DNA from: Cytophagia bacterium CHB2
GTDB lineage: Bacteria; Zhuqueibacterota; Zhuqueibacteria; Zhuqueibacterales; Zhuqueibacteraceae
DNA: 34,832 nt
Assembly: GCA_030263535.1 (NCBI GenBank)
Contig: SZPB01000016.1
Location: forward strand, 1 to 34,832
Direction of reading: 5' to 3'
Position numbers and translations under genes: made by a program. The notes under the pieces are model-generated. The model searched no databases. It saw nothing but the letters and a program-made list of their open reading frames with translations, and was not told the origin of the DNA. The first letter of the stretch is position 1. The number at the start of each line of letters is the position of its first letter. Shown in pieces: positions 25,993-34,832 of the stretch.

Positions 25993-27375
25993 TCATTCGA
26001 TCAGAGATTTGCCAAACGCCTTCACGGTAAACACCGGGCAAGGCGCACGCCGAACGACCTTTTCCGCCACGCTGCCGAGCAAGAGATGTTTAAAACCGGT
26101 TAACCCATGTGTTGCAATAACGATATAATCCATGTCATGTTTTTCCGCAAAATGAACGATGTCATGCGCGGGATAGCCTTCCAGAATATGCAACGTGGAG
26201 GCGACATTGGGGCCGGCCGTTTCCGCCAAAAGCTGCTGCAGCGCGGTCTCCGTGCGCGCTTTGATGTCGGCCACGGAGTCGAAGCCGGTGACATTCAAGC
26301 CGACATAGAACGGCGGCACGGCATTGGTTTCGATCACGTGCAGCAAGTGCATATGCGCGCCATACGCGGCGGCAAACTGTTTAGCATAAATGAGCGCATC
26401 GCGGGAATGCTCGGAAAAATCGATCGGCACCAAGATCGATTTGATCGCTTCCACCGCCACAGGCTCCTTACGCTCGCGGATAGTGAGTACCGGGCAGGGC
26501 GCCAGCCGCACCACTTCTTCGGTGACGCTGCCCAAAAAAAGATGCTTCAAGCCGCGGCGGCCGTGCGTGCCCATGACGATCAAATCAATGCTGTGATCAT
26601 CGGCATACTCCAAAATCGTCGGGGCGATGGAGATGCCCTGCAATTGCGCTTGTGAGATGCGCAAATCGGAAACCGCGCGCGCGCTCAGCGCCGCGTTCAT
26701 GCGCGCGGAAGCCATGTCGTTCAGCCGCGTTTGCACGGCTTCCATATCCGGAAACTGGTGCGAAGGATTGTTGGCGTCGTATTCCAGCGGCACCATCACA
26801 TGCAGAATATGCAGATCGGCGCGATACTGCCGCGCCAAATACAACGCGTGATTGAGCGCCTGATCGGCGCAGCGCGAAAAGTCCGTGGGGAATAAAATTC
26901 TTTTTATGGCTAACATCTCTTGTCTCCTTATGTTGGCATTCAACTCTTGCTGGGAATATTTCATCGCGCGCCGCGCTGACGCAAAAATCGTCTGGCGCTT
27001 GACGGGTTTGCAAAGATAGTCAAACGCGCCGGCGGCCATGGCCAGTTCGTAACTGGCGGCGTCGCTGTTCACGGTGACAACGATCACTTTTGAACGCGGG
27101 CATTTTCGCTTAATTTCACGCAGACAATCGAGGCCGGATTTCCCGGGCAATTTCCAATCCAAAATGATCAGGTCATACACATTCTTGCCGAGCAGCGCGC
27201 CGGCTTGATTGCCCGTGGAAGCCGCATTCACCTGAAACCCGGCTTTTTCAAAAATTTTGGTTAACGAGCGCCGAAATTCGCGATCATCGTCCACGATCAA
27301 AATGCGCTGCTCATTGATGACGGACACGTCGTGACCTCCTGAACTGGTTCCTTCCATAACGATTTCAAAAAGCAT
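25993..27375 (-). CDS. Receiver domain fused to two universal stress (UspA) domains
   Basis: 460 residues from ATG 27375 (GGAGG nine bases upstream; the longer frame to 27561 runs through a terminator and is rejected). Receiver about 24-140 with acidic pocket Asp29/Asp30, phosphoacceptor Asp73 (IILDWKLPGKSG), Thr101 and Lys123. UspA domain 1 about 158-300 and domain 2 about 312-452, each with the ATP-binding loop (GTHGRRGLKHLFLGS and ATHGLTGFKHLLLGS). No DNA-binding or enzymatic output domain, so phosphorylation may control Usp dimerisation or nucleotide binding (inference). The gene follows the NtrB/NtrC pair on the same strand and precedes the cytochrome gene by 34 bases, tying it to the hydrogenase locus. 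Confidence 0.9.
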   Translation of the reverse strand: MLFEIVMEGTSSGGHDVSVINEQRILIVDDDREFRRSLTKIFEKAGFQVNAASTGNQAGALLGKNVYDLIILDWKLPGKSGLDCLREIKRKCPRSKVIVVTVNSDAASYELAMAAGAFDYLCKPVKRQTIFASARRAMKYSQQELNANIRRQEMLAIKRILFPTDFSRCADQALNHALYLARQYRADLHILHVMVPLEYDANNPSHQFPDMEAVQTRLNDMASARMNAALSARAVSDLRISQAQLQGISIAPTILEYADDHSIDLIVMGTHGRRGLKHLFLGSVTEEVVRLAPCPVLTIRERKEPVAVEAIKSILVPIDFSEHSRDALIYAKQFAAAYGAHMHLLHVIETNAVPPFYVGLNVTGFDSVADIKARTETALQQLLAETAGPNVASTLHILEGYPAHDIVHFAEKHDMDYIVIATHGLTGFKHLLLGSVAEKVVRRAPCPVFTVKAFGKSLIE

Positions 27376-27390
27376 ACCCTTAATCCTCCC

Positions 27391-27426
27391 AAAACAAAAA
27401 AGCCGTTTGTGCATACACAAACGGCT
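27391..27426 (-). terminator. Rho-independent terminator after the NtrC-type regulator gene
   Basis: Perfect 11-base stem (27401-27411 AGCCGTTTGTG with 27416-27426) and 4-base loop, followed on the minus strand by TTTTTGTTTT. An A-run on the other side makes it roughly bidirectional. The T-run ends only a few bases before the receiver-Usp ribosome site, so that gene needs read-through or a promoter in 27427-27626. I see no clear promoter there; the stretch is AT-rich, with TATAAA near 27455. Confidence 0.85.
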
Positions 27427-27626
27427 GTAAAAAAAAGCGATGGAGCAAAGAAGATTTTTATAAAATTTATGCTTTTTGCGCCGCCATTTTCTTAGGGTCG
27501 GTAAAACATTCTTGGGGTTTCTTATTTTTGAGAAGGCGAACGCCGCGGGGTTATTGAGCAAAAATCACAAGATTGTGAGCCGGCAACATACGAAAATTCC
27601 CCCCCGGCGCCCGGCCCGCTGCGGCT

Positions 27627-28985
<1,359 letters not shown>

Positions 28986-28995
28986 GTTGTGTCCC

Positions 28996-30471
28996 TCACT
29001 TAGTTTCGTCCAATGGAAGAATGATCGAGAACGTCGTTCCGTGTCCAACTTTGCTATGGCATATAACCTGCCCGCCGTGATCGTGGATAATCTGCTCTAC
29101 GATCGCCAATCCCAACCCGGTGCCGACTTCCTTTGTCGTAAAAAAAGGCTCGAATATTTTGCCGATCACTTCAGACGGAATGCCGATGCCGGTATCTTCA
29201 ATATGAATAACAGCCTCTTCGTTTCGTTTCTCCACCCACAAGCGCAGCTTTCCGCCCTTGGGCATGGCCTCGACCGCATTCCGGATCAAATTCAACAGGG
29301 CGCGCCGCATTTGCACGCGGTCAAATCGAATTTCCCCCAACACCTCTGGAAGCTGGCACTCCATTTCAATGCGTTTTTGCCGCAACTCATGACGCAAGAA
29401 TTCGAGCGTTTCTTCGATCATACGCGGCAGATTGCCCGGCACAAGCAGAGATTCCGGCAGCCGCGAAAACTGCAAATACTCCTCCGTCAAAGCCGTCATG
29501 CGGTCGATTTCCGCGATGATGGCGCGCAGCAAAGCCCGCGCTTCATCAGTATTCACTTGATCATAAGCGCTGATCTCATCCTCCAGCATCTCCGCATTCA
29601 AACTGATCGAGGACAGCGGATTCCGGATTTCGTGCGCGACTTTTGCCGCCATTTTGCCGATGGTCGCCAGGCGCTCCGTTTGCAGAACCTGCTTCTCCAG
29701 CCGCTTTTGATCGGTGATATCAATGCCGATGGCCAGCGCGCCGGAGATATTACGGGCCTCATCGCGAATCACCGTGTTCGACCACGCGATCAAGCGTTCG
29801 TCGCCGCGTTTCGTCAAAATATGATTCTCAAAGCGCGAGGGCAATCGCCCCTCGACAATGGCGCTGAACACATCGTTGACTTCCACGCGCGCTTCTTCCG
29901 GCAGAAACATGTCAAACCAGTTTTTGCCGATCACCTCATGCTTGGCATAGCCGGTCACTTCTTCGCATTTCTTGTTGAACAGCGTCAGCTTGCCCTCGAG
30001 GTTCAAACTCACGATCAAACAATTTGCCGTTTCAATGACGGATTCGGAAAACTCTTTTTCCTGAAGAAGCCGGGCCTCGATTTTCTTCTTTTCCGTCAGG
30101 TCGATTTCAACGCCCATGTAGCCGATTTTCGCGCCGTCGCGATAAATCGGCGTAATCGAGAGCAATACCGGAATTTCATGGCCGTCCTTGTGCTTGTTGA
30201 TAATCTCGCCGACCCAACGGCCTTTGCTGTTGACGCCTTCCCACATGCGCTTGTACTGTTCATTTGTGGTTTTGGCGGAACGCAAAATCCGCGTGTTTTG
30301 GCCGACCGCCTCCTCGTGCGTCCACCCAAAAAGATTGGAAAACGCTTGATTCGCTTCAATGATATTGCCCTGCAAATCCGTCAAGAGAATGGCATCGGTC
30401 GAATATAAAAAGGCGCTATGAAAAAGATTTAAACGCTGTTCCAGTAAAGCTTTTTTTGACAAAGCAGCCAT
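28996..30471 (-). CDS. Cytosolic PAS-PAS sensor histidine kinase (NtrB-like)
   Basis: 491 residues with no membrane segment or signal peptide, so it senses an internal signal. Two PAS domains, about 12-135 (STDAILLTDLQGNIIEANQAF) and about 140-255 (ANCLIVSLNLEGKLTLFN), then HisKA about 265-335 with phosphorylated His in VAHEIRNPLSS, and HATPase about 375-490 with NLIRNAVEAM, DTGIGIPSEVIG and GTGLGLAIVEQI. Partner is the NtrC-type regulator encoded 10 bases downstream. The 430-base region to the divergent plus-strand gene must contain both promoters; I could not assign either with confidence. Confidence 0.95.
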   Translation of the reverse strand: MAALSKKALLEQRLNLFHSAFLYSTDAILLTDLQGNIIEANQAFSNLFGWTHEEAVGQNTRILRSAKTTNEQYKRMWEGVNSKGRWVGEIINKHKDGHEIPVLLSITPIYRDGAKIGYMGVEIDLTEKKKIEARLLQEKEFSESVIETANCLIVSLNLEGKLTLFNKKCEEVTGYAKHEVIGKNWFDMFLPEEARVEVNDVFSAIVEGRLPSRFENHILTKRGDERLIAWSNTVIRDEARNISGALAIGIDITDQKRLEKQVLQTERLATIGKMAAKVAHEIRNPLSSISLNAEMLEDEISAYDQVNTDEARALLRAIIAEIDRMTALTEEYLQFSRLPESLLVPGNLPRMIEETLEFLRHELRQKRIEMECQLPEVLGEIRFDRVQMRRALLNLIRNAVEAMPKGGKLRLWVEKRNEEAVIHIEDTGIGIPSEVIGKIFEPFFTTKEVGTGLGLAIVEQIIHDHGGQVICHSKVGHGTTFSIILPLDETK

Positions 30472-30901
30472 AATAAATCAGAGAAAACAAATCGAACTTG
30501 TTTGGTCGCAGAATTTTGTCGAATAGAGTAAAAACAAATTCGTCAAATCACAAGAAATATTTAAGCGATAAAACGGCCCTGGGGCGGGATGAAAGTGCAT
30601 GACCCAAACCGGGGAGCGCAATCGTTTTTCGCTTTCCGGGGCCATGTTGCAACTGCAATTGTCCTGGTTTGGCGAGCCGCTGGCCTGAGCGCTTGACAAG
30701 GCAGGCAGAGTGAATCTCTAAACCCAAAATTTAGGCAGGCGGTTGTTCCAGCCCAACCCAAATTTCTGCATTTTCATGGCTTATGAAGTATAAACAAACT
30801 TCAAACTCCCGCTCGCGCGGAACGGTTATTGACTGAAGTTCTTGCTGCATCGCTATGGCTTTGGATCACCCAATTTCATGATCCCCTCCGGGAGCACTGC
30901 A
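30472..30901. other. Divergent intergenic region between kinase and propeller-sensor genes
   Basis: 430 bases with short minus-strand frames (for example 30478-30699) that have no ribosome site or recognisable domain. AT-rich stretches near 30500-30570 suit the kinase promoter. On the minus strand TTGACG occurs near 30540 without a good -10 partner. No repeat or RNA gene recognised. Confidence 0.4.
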
Positions 30902-33900
30902 ATGCTATCTTCCTGCCGAACACTATCCTGGCTTGTCGTTTTCCATCTGGCATTCCCCGCGATTTCCGCACCTCAATCCACTAGCGATCAAATGTTGCCT
31001 TCGCTCGACCCCAACAAAAGAATCAGCCAGTACGTTCTTGATATTTGGGGCAATGAAGAAGGCTTGCCCTATGGCAACATCATCGACATTGCGCAAACGC
31101 CGGATGGATATCTTTGGCTTGTGACGGACGGCGGCTTGCTGCGTTTTGACGGCGTACGTTTCACCGTTTACAATTTTGAAAACACGCCGGTTTTCAAAAG
31201 CAACATCCTGCGGGAATTGCTGGTAAGCTCAGGCGGCAGCCTTTGGATTGCTGCGATGGAGGGTGGATTAATTCGTTTCAAAGATGGCCAATTTTCCGCC
31301 TGGACCTCGACAGAGGGCTTGGCGAGCAACGATGTCGCATCGCTGTGTGAAGGTCGTGACGGGAGCATTTGGTTTCATGCCGCGGGGGGGTTACATCAGT
31401 GGCAGGAGAATAAAATTGTTTCCTTTCCGGATCCCACTGGCATCACACAAATTCACTCAAAAGCTATTATGCCTGACCAGGCCGGGAATCTCTTGCTGGC
31501 AGGGTTGGCAGGGCTGCTCCGGTTCAGCCGGGATGCGAGCCAGAAATTTGTCCAGATAGACACTCTGCTGAAAGGGCGCATACTGAGTTTGACGCATGAT
31601 CGCTTTGGCAATATCTGGGTGGGCACACACGATGACGGTTTACTGCGCTATCGTGACGGCCAATTCGAACATTTCACCACCGCCTCCGGGCTTGCGCATT
31701 TTCGCATTTGGGATACTTATGAAGATCGCGCCGGCACACTCTGGTTGGCAACAGCAAACGGCTTAAGCCGAAAACGGTTGGGGGAGGAAATCGACGGTTA
31801 TAACGCGCTGCCCGACGTTCGCTTGCGCACGATTTTCGAAGATCGCGAGGGCAATCTTTGGGTTGGCAGTTATACCCGGCTCTATCGCTTCAAAAACGGA
31901 CAAATAACGACATGGGACAGTTCCACCGGGGTTTCGCCCTTGGGGGCAAATTGTATTTATCAAGATCGCAACGGCGTCATGTGGATTGGTACGCCGGAGG
32001 GTCTGAGCCGCATGACGAATGGCACCATCGCCAATTATACCACAGCGGAGGGCTTGCCTTCAAATGTGGTATACTCGGTGGCGCAAGACGATGCCGGCAC
32101 GATTTGGGCCGGCACCAGCGCCGGTTTGGCGCGCTATGAGGACGGCAAATTCCTGAAAATTCCTCAACCCCGGCTTGCCGGCATTCAAACCCTCTACAAA
32201 GATCGTCGCGGCCTGCTCTGGATCGGCACGGGATACGGCGAAATTTTCACCTATGACAGCGGCACCTTCACAACCTGGCGCCCGGATCTCAACAACGGCG
32301 CTGCGGTTTTCTGGTTTCACCACGATCGTGCAGACAATTTTTGGATTGGTCGAGGTGGGATGCTGCTGCAGGGACCGCGAGAGGGCATCATCAACTCCGT
32401 TGCACATGAGAGCTTAACCAGCATATCCACAAAATGTTGTCATGAAGAACAGGATGGCACACTCTGGCTCGGCACCGCAGGCAACGGCCTGTATCGCTTC
32501 CAAAACGGCGTCTTCAAAGCATACACCACGCGTGACGGCCTCTTTGATAATTATGTCTGGTCGATTTTGGAAGATGGCGATGGTTACTTGTGGATGAGCA
32601 GTGATCAGGGCATCTGGCGGATACACAAGCAGGACTTCAGCGATTATGATGCCGCTCGAATCAACAAACTGGTCTGCACGGCATATGGCAAAAGCGAGGG
32701 ATTAAAAACGAAAGAGGGTAACTCTTGGGGTTTTCCCAAGGCCTGGAAAAACTCAGCCGGAGAACTGTGGTTTCCGATGGTGCAGGGCGTGGCAACTGTC
32801 AATCCGGAACAGCAAGTCGTCAACACTTTGCCGCCGCCGGTTCACCTCGAAGAGATTTGGGTGGACACCGTGAAGTTCGAGTGGCGCCGAAACAACGTCA
32901 TTCCCCCCGGCAAAAAAAACCTGACATTTCGTTACACGGCGGCCAGCTTGCGCTCGCCGGAAAAAGTGCGTTTCAAATACAAACTGGAGGGGTATGATGC
33001 CGGCTGGATCGACGCCGGCGCGCGGCGAATCGCTTACTATACGAATCTCTCACCCAACCATTATCGTTTTCGGGTGATCGCGTGCAATGAAAACAACGTT
33101 TGGAATGAAATCGGCGCTAGCGCCGCCTTTTCACTCGCGCCGCGCTTTTATCAAACCCGGTGGTTTGCCGCGCTGTGCGTCTTCATGTTGGGATTCACCA
33201 TCTATCAAGGCTATCGCTGGCGCTTGCGCTATTTGCAGGTCCGGCAAGTCCGCCTCGAAAAATTGATTGCGAAGCGCACCAAACAGCTTCGCTTGAGCGA
33301 CGCGAGAAACAAGGCCATTCTGCAAGCTTTGCCGGATGCCATTTTCCGGCTGGGTCCGGCGGGAAAGTTTTTGGAATATTTTCCGGGCCACAGCACGGAG
33401 CCGCTCGTGCCGCCGCAAGAATTTCTCGGTAAGAATGTTGACGAGGTTTTGCCCGCGCCGCTGGCCCGCCGCATTAAACATTTCATCGCGGCGGCGCAAC
33501 ACACCAAACAAATACAAACATTCGAATACGAGCTGGCCGTGGCCCAAAAAACACGCCAGTTCGAAGCTTATATCGTGGCTTTCGAGAAAAACGAAACCCT
33601 GGCCATCGTGCGTGACATCACGGCGCGCAAACAAGCGGAGAAGACAATGCGGGAGTTCGAGTATTTCCGCCTGATCGCAGAGGCTTCCCCGATTGCGCTA
33701 GCCATGACGCGCATCCGCGACGGCGTGATCCTCTTCGCAAATCATCATATTGAACAGATTCTGGGCGTGTCGAACCGCGAGCTGATCAGCCGCTGCGCTC
33801 TGGATTTCTATGACAACCCGGCCGAGCGCGCCGCCCTCCTTGAAGAGATTCACAACACGGGCGCCGTACACAATCGCGAATTGAAGCTAAGAAAACCGGA

Positions 33901-34832
33901 TGGCGCTGTCTTGTGGATAATGCTTTCGTGTGAAAAGCTCATCTTCGACGGCGAGCCCTCGTTGCTCATCGGTTACTATGATATCACCACACGCAAGCAG
34001 GCCGAAGAACAGCAAGCCCGCTACGCCCGCACGCAAGCTGCGCTGGTGCAGGCCAACAAAGTCTTGTTGAGCACACTCGATATTGACTGCCTGCTGACCG
34101 GAATTTTGCAAGCGGCACAAGCAGCCATCCCCGCCGCTGAAAAAGGCGCGATTCTGCTATGGGATGAAGAGAAACAGGCGTTGCAACTGAAGAATGCCTG
34201 GGGCTATGACGATCCACGAGTTGCCCAAATCGTTTTTTCCCGTGATAAAGGCTATTCGAGTCGCGCCGCCCGGCTGCGCCAGCCCCTGATCGTGCCGGAT
34301 ACGAATGCCGAGGAGGAAATTCGCTACGAGGGCGACATCGCAGAAATACGCGCGCTACGCAGCGCCATCGTCGCACCCATGATTTTGCGCGGCGAGATGC
34401 TCGGCGTCATCAGCCTGGATGCGACAACGCGCGAGGCATTCCAGGAAGACGATCTCGAGTTGCTGGTGGCATTTGCCAGCCAGGCGGTGCTTGCGCTCGG
34501 CAATGCCCGCTTGCACCAGCAGGTGCGCACTTCGGAAGAACGCTACCGTGTTTTGCACGATGACAATCCCTCCATGTATTTTACCCTTGATGCCGGCGGC
34601 GCGGTTCTTTCCGTCAATCGTTTCGGAGCCGGGCAGCTCGGTTACACCGCCGCCGAGCTGCTGAGACAATCCGTGCTCAAAATCTTTCTGCCGGAAGATC
34701 ATGCCACCGTCTTACGGCAGTTGCAGCTTTGCCTGCAAACGCCCTCACAGGCGCATTATTGGGAATTGCGCAAAATTCGCAAAGACGGAAGCATACTCTG
34801 GGTCGGCGAGACGGCCCGCGCCGTGCCGCACC
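30902..34832 (+). CDS. Propeller (Reg_prop) / Y_Y_Y / PAS / GAF multi-domain sensor, 3' end outside window
   Basis: Only plus-strand gene; 1310 codons visible and open at the right edge. ATG 30902 follows GGGAG; an in-frame ATG at 30878 is the alternative. Signal peptide about 1-23 (LSWLVVFHLAFPAISA), then about fourteen two-component-propeller repeats about 40-640 (SLWIAA, GNIWVGT, GLLRYRDGQF types), Y_Y_Y domain about 665-740 (FKYKLEGYDAGWIDAG), a membrane segment about 754-772 (WFAALCVFMLGFTIYQGY), PAS about 798-910, PAS about 918-1035 (ending DITTRKQAEE), GAF about 1049-1205, and a third PAS from about 1209. Periplasmic sensing with cytosolic signalling, the plan of hybrid two-component or cyclase sensors common in Bacteroidota and relatives. 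The output domain lies beyond the window, so kinase activity is not shown. Confidence 0.9.
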   Translation, partial: MLSSCRTLSWLVVFHLAFPAISAPQSTSDQMLPSLDPNKRISQYVLDIWGNEEGLPYGNIIDIAQTPDGYLWLVTDGGLLRFDGVRFTVYNFENTPVFKSNILRELLVSSGGSLWIAAMEGGLIRFKDGQFSAWTSTEGLASNDVASLCEGRDGSIWFHAAGGLHQWQENKIVSFPDPTGITQIHSKAIMPDQAGNLLLAGLAGLLRFSRDASQKFVQIDTLLKGRILSLTHDRFGNIWVGTHDDGLLRYRDGQFEHFTTASGLAHFRIWDTYEDRAGTLWLATANGLSRKRLGEEIDGYNALPDVRLRTIFEDREGNLWVGSYTRLYRFKNGQITTWDSSTGVSPLGANCIYQDRNGVMWIGTPEGLSRMTNGTIANYTTAEGLPSNVVYSVAQDDAGTIWAGTSAGLARYEDGKFLKIPQPRLAGIQTLYKDRRGLLWIGTGYGEIFTYDSGTFTTWRPDLNNGAAVFWFHHDRADNFWIGRGGMLLQGPREGIINSVAHESLTSISTKCCHEEQDGTLWLGTAGNGLYRFQNGVFKAYTTRDGLFDNYVWSILEDGDGYLWMSSDQGIWRIHKQDFSDYDAARINKLVCTAYGKSEGLKTKEGNSWGFPKAWKNSAGELWFPMVQGVATVNPEQQVVNTLPPPVHLEEIWVDTVKFEWRRNNVIPPGKKNLTFRYTAASLRSPEKVRFKYKLEGYDAGWIDAGARRIAYYTNLSPNHYRFRVIACNENNVWNEIGASAAFSLAPRFYQTRWFAALCVFMLGFTIYQGYRWRLRYLQVRQVRLEKLIAKRTKQLRLSDARNKAILQALPDAIFRLGPAGKFLEYFPGHSTEPLVPPQEFLGKNVDEVLPAPLARRIKHFIAAAQHTKQIQTFEYELAVAQKTRQFEAYIVAFEKNETLAIVRDITARKQAEKTMREFEYFRLIAEASPIALAMTRIRDGVILFANHHIEQILGVSNRELISRCALDFYDNPAERAALLEEIHNTGAVHNRELKLRKPDGAVLWIMLSCEKLIFDGEPSLLIGYYDITTRKQAEEQQARYARTQAALVQANKVLLSTLDIDCLLTGILQAAQAAIPAAEKGAILLWDEEKQALQLKNAWGYDDPRVAQIVFSRDKGYSSRAARLRQPLIVPDTNAEEEIRYEGDIAEIRALRSAIVAPMILRGEMLGVISLDATTREAFQEDDLELLVAFASQAVLALGNARLHQQVRTSEERYRVLHDDNPSMYFTLDAGGAVLSVNRFGAGQLGYTAAELLRQSVLKIFLPEDHATVLRQLQLCLQTPSQAHYWELRKIRKDGSILWVGETARAVPH

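Noticed and set aside
27440-27520. Sigma-54 -24/-12 site (minus strand TGGCGGCGCAAAAAGCA) before the receiver-Usp gene
   Set aside because: GG to GC spacing is 11 instead of 10 and the TTGC part is missing. Other GG/GC pairs before hydG and the kinase were equally poor.
27376-27561. 62-residue N-terminal extension of the receiver-Usp protein
   Set aside because: Runs through a clear rho-independent terminator; GGAGG-preceded ATG at 27375 fits the receiver start.
30478-30761. Small minus-strand frames between kinase and propeller sensor
   Set aside because: No ribosome site, odd composition and no motif; treated as non-coding.

Overview
The window reads as chromosome of an anaerobic or facultative bacterium of the FCB superphylum (Bacteroidota / Calditrichota / KSB1-like). 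The main clue is a secreted PKD and beta-propeller protein ending in a Por-secretion (type IX, T9SS type A) sorting domain. Ferredoxin-dependent 2-oxoacid oxidation, a CoA-transferase and a cytosolic [NiFe] hydrogenase fit a fermentative or hydrogen-metabolising life. This placement is inference; there is no rRNA marker. Every gene is on the minus strand except the last one.

Left part (1-12712, minus strand): malic enzyme with phosphotransacetylase domain (cut by the window edge), AbfT-like CoA-transferase, an alanine-dehydrogenase-like protein lacking two catalytic residues, leucine dehydrogenase, a large AT-richer T9SS cargo protein, and a branched-chain 2-oxoacid:ferredoxin oxidoreductase operon (ferredoxin, alpha, a 68-aa zinc-ribbon protein, fused beta-gamma). 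Together these suggest amino acid to 2-oxoacid to acyl-CoA plus reduced ferredoxin, with acyl-CoA going to CoA-transfer.

Middle part (13337-25958, minus strand): a group 3b-type [NiFe] hydrogenase locus in transcription order: lipoprotein cytochrome c with a C-terminal metal-binding domain, HydB (FeS), a cyclic-nucleotide-binding-fold protein, HydG (FAD/NAD(P)), HydD (small subunit), HydA (large subunit), maturation protease, a HypA without its zinc finger, HypC, HypD and HypE. It is followed by a Pat-type protein lysine acetyltransferase with a degenerate acyl-CoA-synthetase half. hypB and hypF are not in the window.

Regulatory part (25993-30471, minus strand): a cytosolic PAS histidine kinase, an NtrC-type sigma-54 activator, then (after a terminator) a receiver-UspA-UspA fusion 34 bases upstream of the cytochrome gene. 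This looks like a sensing cassette feeding into the hydrogenase locus. On the plus strand, 30902 to the end is a periplasmic-propeller/PAS/GAF sensor cut by the right edge.

Most larger gaps between genes hold a palindromic element: two related MITE-like elements, a 145-base imperfect palindrome, perfect 23- and 17-base hairpins, and a composite repeat in the hyp gaps. The most promising new biology is the hydrogenase plus regulator assembly (receiver-Usp-Usp, cytochrome-TRASH, non-canonical cNMP fold, zinc-less HypA).
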